From NCBI RefSeq assembly GCF_900112005.1, contig NZ_FOKK01000007.1:1-64000 (forward strand): a stretch of DNA of 64,000 bases, given 5' to 3'. Under the pieces are notes generated by a model. That model did no database searches. It saw only the letters and a program-made list of their open reading frames with translations, and was not told the DNA's origin. How positions within the stretch are numbered: position 1 is the stretch's first letter; every line of letters starts with the position of its first letter. The translations under genes were made by a program, and so were the position numbers. The DNA comes from Algoriphagus aquimarinus (GTDB taxonomy: Bacteria > Bacteroidota > Bacteroidia > Cytophagales > Cyclobacteriaceae). Below are positions 61,942 to 64,000 of the stretch, piece after piece.

Positions 61942-62514
61942 TTAAAGTTTTGTTACTTGGTTATTTTGGAGCATATAGCGATCGCCTGTCTCCGCACATT
62001 CAGCTTCGCCCTGCGCGTTAAATACTAATTTGGATCCAAATTCACTCATCCATCCCATTTGCCGGGCTGGATTACCAACCATTAATGCAAAATCCGGTAC
62101 ATTTTTGGTAATTACTGCTCCTGCTCCTATAAATGCAAATGACCCAATATCATGGCCACAGACAATTGTAGCATTAGCCCCTATGCTGGCTCCTTTTCCT
62201 ACATGAGTCTTTGCATATTCGGACTTTCGGTTCACAGCACTTCTAGGATTTATCACATTGGTAAAAACCATAGAAGGCCCTAAGAACACATCATCATCGC
62301 AGGTTACTCCTGTGTAGACAGATACATTATTTTGGATTTTAACATTGTTGCCAAGAATCACACCTGGCGATACTACCACATTCTGGCCAATGTTACATCT
62401 CTCTCCAATTTTACAATTAGGCATCACATGTGAAAAATGCCAGATTTTAGTTCCGGTCCCGATTTCACAACCTTCATCTATGTAGGCACTTTCATGCGCG
62501 AAGTATTCTTTCAT
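61942..62514 (-). CDS. wlbB: WlbB/WbpD UDP-3-amino-GlcNAcA N-acetyltransferase
   Basis: 190 residues of left-handed beta helix. It acetylates the 3-amino group from acetyl-Co[71 protein letters not shown] and [14 protein letters not shown] are standard for the WlbB family, as are the final residues around NPARQMGW. It follows wlbC by 108 bases and precedes wlbA by 2. The 108-base gap (62515-62622) shows no clear structure. Confidence 0.9.
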   Translation of the reverse strand: MKEYFAHESAYIDEGCEIGTGTKIWHFSHVMPNCKIGERCNIGQNVVVSPGVILGNNVKIQNNVSVYTGVTCDDDVFLGPSMVFTNVINPRSAVNRKSEYAKTHVGKGASIGANATIVCGHDIGSFAFIGAGAVITKNVPDFALMVGNPARQMGWMSEFGSKLVFNAQGEAECAETGDRYMLQNNQVTKL

Positions 62515-62622
62515 CTGTTTATAAGTGTTTTAATGACCCAATGGCTATCGTAAAGAATCTTGCGTGATACTTCTTTCGCGGTAGCTACTGTGTACTACCA
62601 TCTGCTAGGAGCTCGCTCGATT

Positions 62623-63750
62623 TCATTCAAAAAATCGGTTTATCGCTTCAATAATATATTCTTGATCTTCAGCTTTCATCTCGGTATGGATAGGAAGAGA
62701 AAGCACTTTCTCACAAAGGGATTCCGCTACAGGGAAATCACCTTTTTTGAATCCCAAATTCTTATAGGCTTCCTGCTGATGAAGTGGAAGCGGATAATAA
62801 ACCATGGAAGGGACTCCTTTTTCAGCCAGATAGCTTTTCAATTCATCTCTACTGACTCCTTCGACTTGTATCGTATACTGGTGAAAGGCATGGGTAGAAT
62901 TAGTTGCTCTTATTGGAATCTTAATATGGGTATGTCCAGCAAATGCCTTATCGTAAGCGTCAGCCACTTCATTTCTGGAAGTAGAGTAGCGATCCAAGTG
63001 CTGAAGTTTTACATTCAAAATAGCGGCTTGCAACGTATCCAACCTTGAATTTACTCCAACGATGTGATGATGATACTTCTTCATTTGACCATGATTAGCG
63101 ATCATGTGTAGTTTCTCGGCCAGCTCAGCACTGTTGGTAAACATGGCCCCTCCATCTCCATAACAACCTAAGTTCTTGGAAGGGAAAAAGGAGGTAGTTC
63201 CCACATCTCCCATGGTACCTGCTTGCCTTACTCTTCCGTCTGAGAAGGTATATTTGGCTCCTATTGCCTGAGCAGTATCTTCAATGACCTTGATGTTATG
63301 CTTTTTGGCTACAGCCAAAATAGCTTCCATGTTCGAACATTGCCCGTATAGATGAACCGGCACTATTCCGGCAGTTTTTGATGTTATTTTTGATTCTAAT
63401 TGAGTGATATCGAGTTCATAGGTAGTACCTATCACATCTATAAATACAGGGACTAGGCCCAGCAAAGCAATCACTTCTGCAGTTGCCACGTAAGTAAAAG
63501 CTGGAACGATTACCTCTTGTCCAGGCTGGAAATCTAAGCCCATCATGGCTATCTGCAATGCATCTGTACCATTACCGCAAGTAATCACATACTTGGCTCC
63601 GGTATACGCCGCCAAGGAACTAGAGAAACTCTTAACCTGAGGGCCATTGATAAAAGCAGTGGTATCAATAACTTCTTGAATCGCCTGATCTACCTCAGGT
63701 TTAATTAAATCATATTGGGACCTTAAGTCCACCATTTGAATAGCACGCAT
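62623..63750 (-). CDS. wlbC: WlbC/WbpE 3-ketosugar aminotransferase
   Basis: 375 residues from the Met of MRAIQMVDLRSQYDLI, the conserved N-terminus of the family; a longer reading to 63813 adds a hydrophobic peptide that overlaps the chain-length gene and is not credible. DegT/DnrJ PLP enzyme, transferring an amino group to C3 of the WlbA product. It has ITCGNGTDALQIAMMGL, GQEVIVPAFTYVATAE, VIEDTAQAIGA, the PLP Lys in FFPSKNLGCYGDGGAM and VGVNSRLDTLQAAIL. With wlbA and wlbB it makes UDP-GlcNAc3NAcA. No WlbD/WbpI 2-epimerase is visible, so the gluco form is the more likely product. Confidence 0.9.
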   Translation of the reverse strand: MRAIQMVDLRSQYDLIKPEVDQAIQEVIDTTAFINGPQVKSFSSSLAAYTGAKYVITCGNGTDALQIAMMGLDFQPGQEVIVPAFTYVATAEVIALLGLVPVFIDVIGTTYELDITQLESKITSKTAGIVPVHLYGQCSNMEAILAVAKKHNIKVIEDTAQAIGAKYTFSDGRVRQAGTMGDVGTTSFFPSKNLGCYGDGGAMFTNSAELAEKLHMIANHGQMKKYHHHIVGVNSRLDTLQAAILNVKLQHLDRYSTSRNEVADAYDKAFAGHTHIKIPIRATNSTHAFHQYTIQVEGVSRDELKSYLAEKGVPSMVYYPLPLHQQEAYKNLGFKKGDFPVAESLCEKVLSLPIHTEMKAEDQEYIIEAINRFFE

Positions 63751-63757
63751 AATTAAA

Positions 63758-64000
63758 TTACTTAGAATATAGGGAGAGCAAAATCCTGTAAATTGAAAAC
63801 AAAATACCAACAAAAAACCCTAGAAATAAGCTAAAAATAATAATGAGAGGTTTATTAGGCTTACTAGGCCCTAATGGAATACTGGCTTTTTCCATTATTG
63901 TAAAAATTGGAGTTTCTTTTTTTAGCTGAATCATTGCTTGCTCCAATTCCTGCTCCATAGAGTTGTAGATATTAAAAGCAATGTTAAATTCAAATTGTAA
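63758..64000 (-). CDS. Wzz-like chain-length regulator (C-terminal end only, 5' part outside window)
   Basis: The frame is open from 64000 down to the stop at 63758, encoding about 80 residues. It reads YNSMEQELEQAMIQLKKE, then TPIFTIMEKASIPLGPSKP, then a final transmembrane helix (about 20 residues of Ile/Phe/Leu) and a short tail. The TP.FT..EKA.IP...S.PN pattern before the last helix is typical of Wzz/GNVR proteins. It lacks a kinase domain, unlike Wzc at 40327. It is 7 bases upstream of wlbC. Confidence 0.82.
   Translation of the reverse strand, partial: LQFEFNIAFNIYNSMEQELEQAMIQLKKETPIFTIMEKASIPLGPSKPNKPLIIIFSLFLGFFVGILFSIYRILLSLYSK

Noticed and set aside
62623-63750. Could the second DegT aminotransferase be LegC?
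   Set aside because: It starts and ends like WlbC/WbpE and sits with wlbA and wlbB, whose route needs exactly this enzyme.

Overview
The window looks like a Bacteroidota chromosome, most likely order Cytophagales (a Cyclobacteriaceae/Algoriphagus-like lineage; this placement is inference). The signs are a 2379-residue surface protein with SprB-type repeats and a type B type-IX-secretion sorting domain, AT-rich sequence, starts without Shine-Dalgarno sequences, a TAnnTTTG promoter element, and typical Bacteroidota intergenic palindromes. Nearly everything else is one very large surface-polysaccharide locus.

Layout. 1-348 is the end of an IS3-like element running off the left edge. 414-9550 (minus) holds a WecA/WbpL-type initiating phosphoglycosyltransferase, the giant lectin/SprB adhesin and a methyltransferase. 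9670-14890 (plus) is a compact operon: PseB-like dehydratase, sugar nucleotidyltransferase, NodU/CmcH carbamoyltransferase, membrane-anchored SGNH hydrolase, and two small membrane proteins resembling SxtK and SxtJ of saxitoxin clusters. 14891-16220 has no genes and is a mosaic of intergenic repeats. 16267-24058 (minus) is a GDP-sugar-type nonulosonic acid operon (legB, ptmE, an SDR, legG, legI, ptmA, legF, ptmF). It lacks the aminotransferase and acetyltransferase of the legionaminic acid route and carries an extra SDR in their place. 24153-25394 (plus) is a lone GT-C-like membrane protein.

25380-64000 is one minus-strand run with many 1-8 base overlaps. Block I (25380-40266) has glycosyltransferases, one Wzy-like polymerase, an acetyltransferase and an ABC exporter. 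The export core (40327-46832) has wzc, wza, a UDP-sugar dehydrogenase and wzi. Block II (46829-59738) has glycosyltransferases, a GH123-like secreted hydrolase, a second Wzy-like polymerase, an asparagine-synthase-like amidotransferase, Wzx and a WecF-type transferase. The far end has WecE, the WlbA/WlbB/WlbC trio for a 3-acetamido uronic acid, and the C-terminus of a Wzz-like protein cut by the right edge.

How it fits together (inference): the enzymes supply CMP-nonulosonate, UDP-HexNAc uronic acids, a 4-amino-4,6-dideoxy sugar and a carbamoyl group. The glycosyltransferases assemble one or two repeat units on undecaprenyl phosphate, Wzx and/or the ABC exporter flip them, two Wzy proteins polymerise them, and Wzc/Wza/Wzi export and anchor the capsule. 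The least ordinary points are the aminotransferase-less nonulosonate operon, the saxitoxin-like carbamoylation module, a 12-A tract inside the WecF-like gene, and two polymerases with two different flippase types in one locus.
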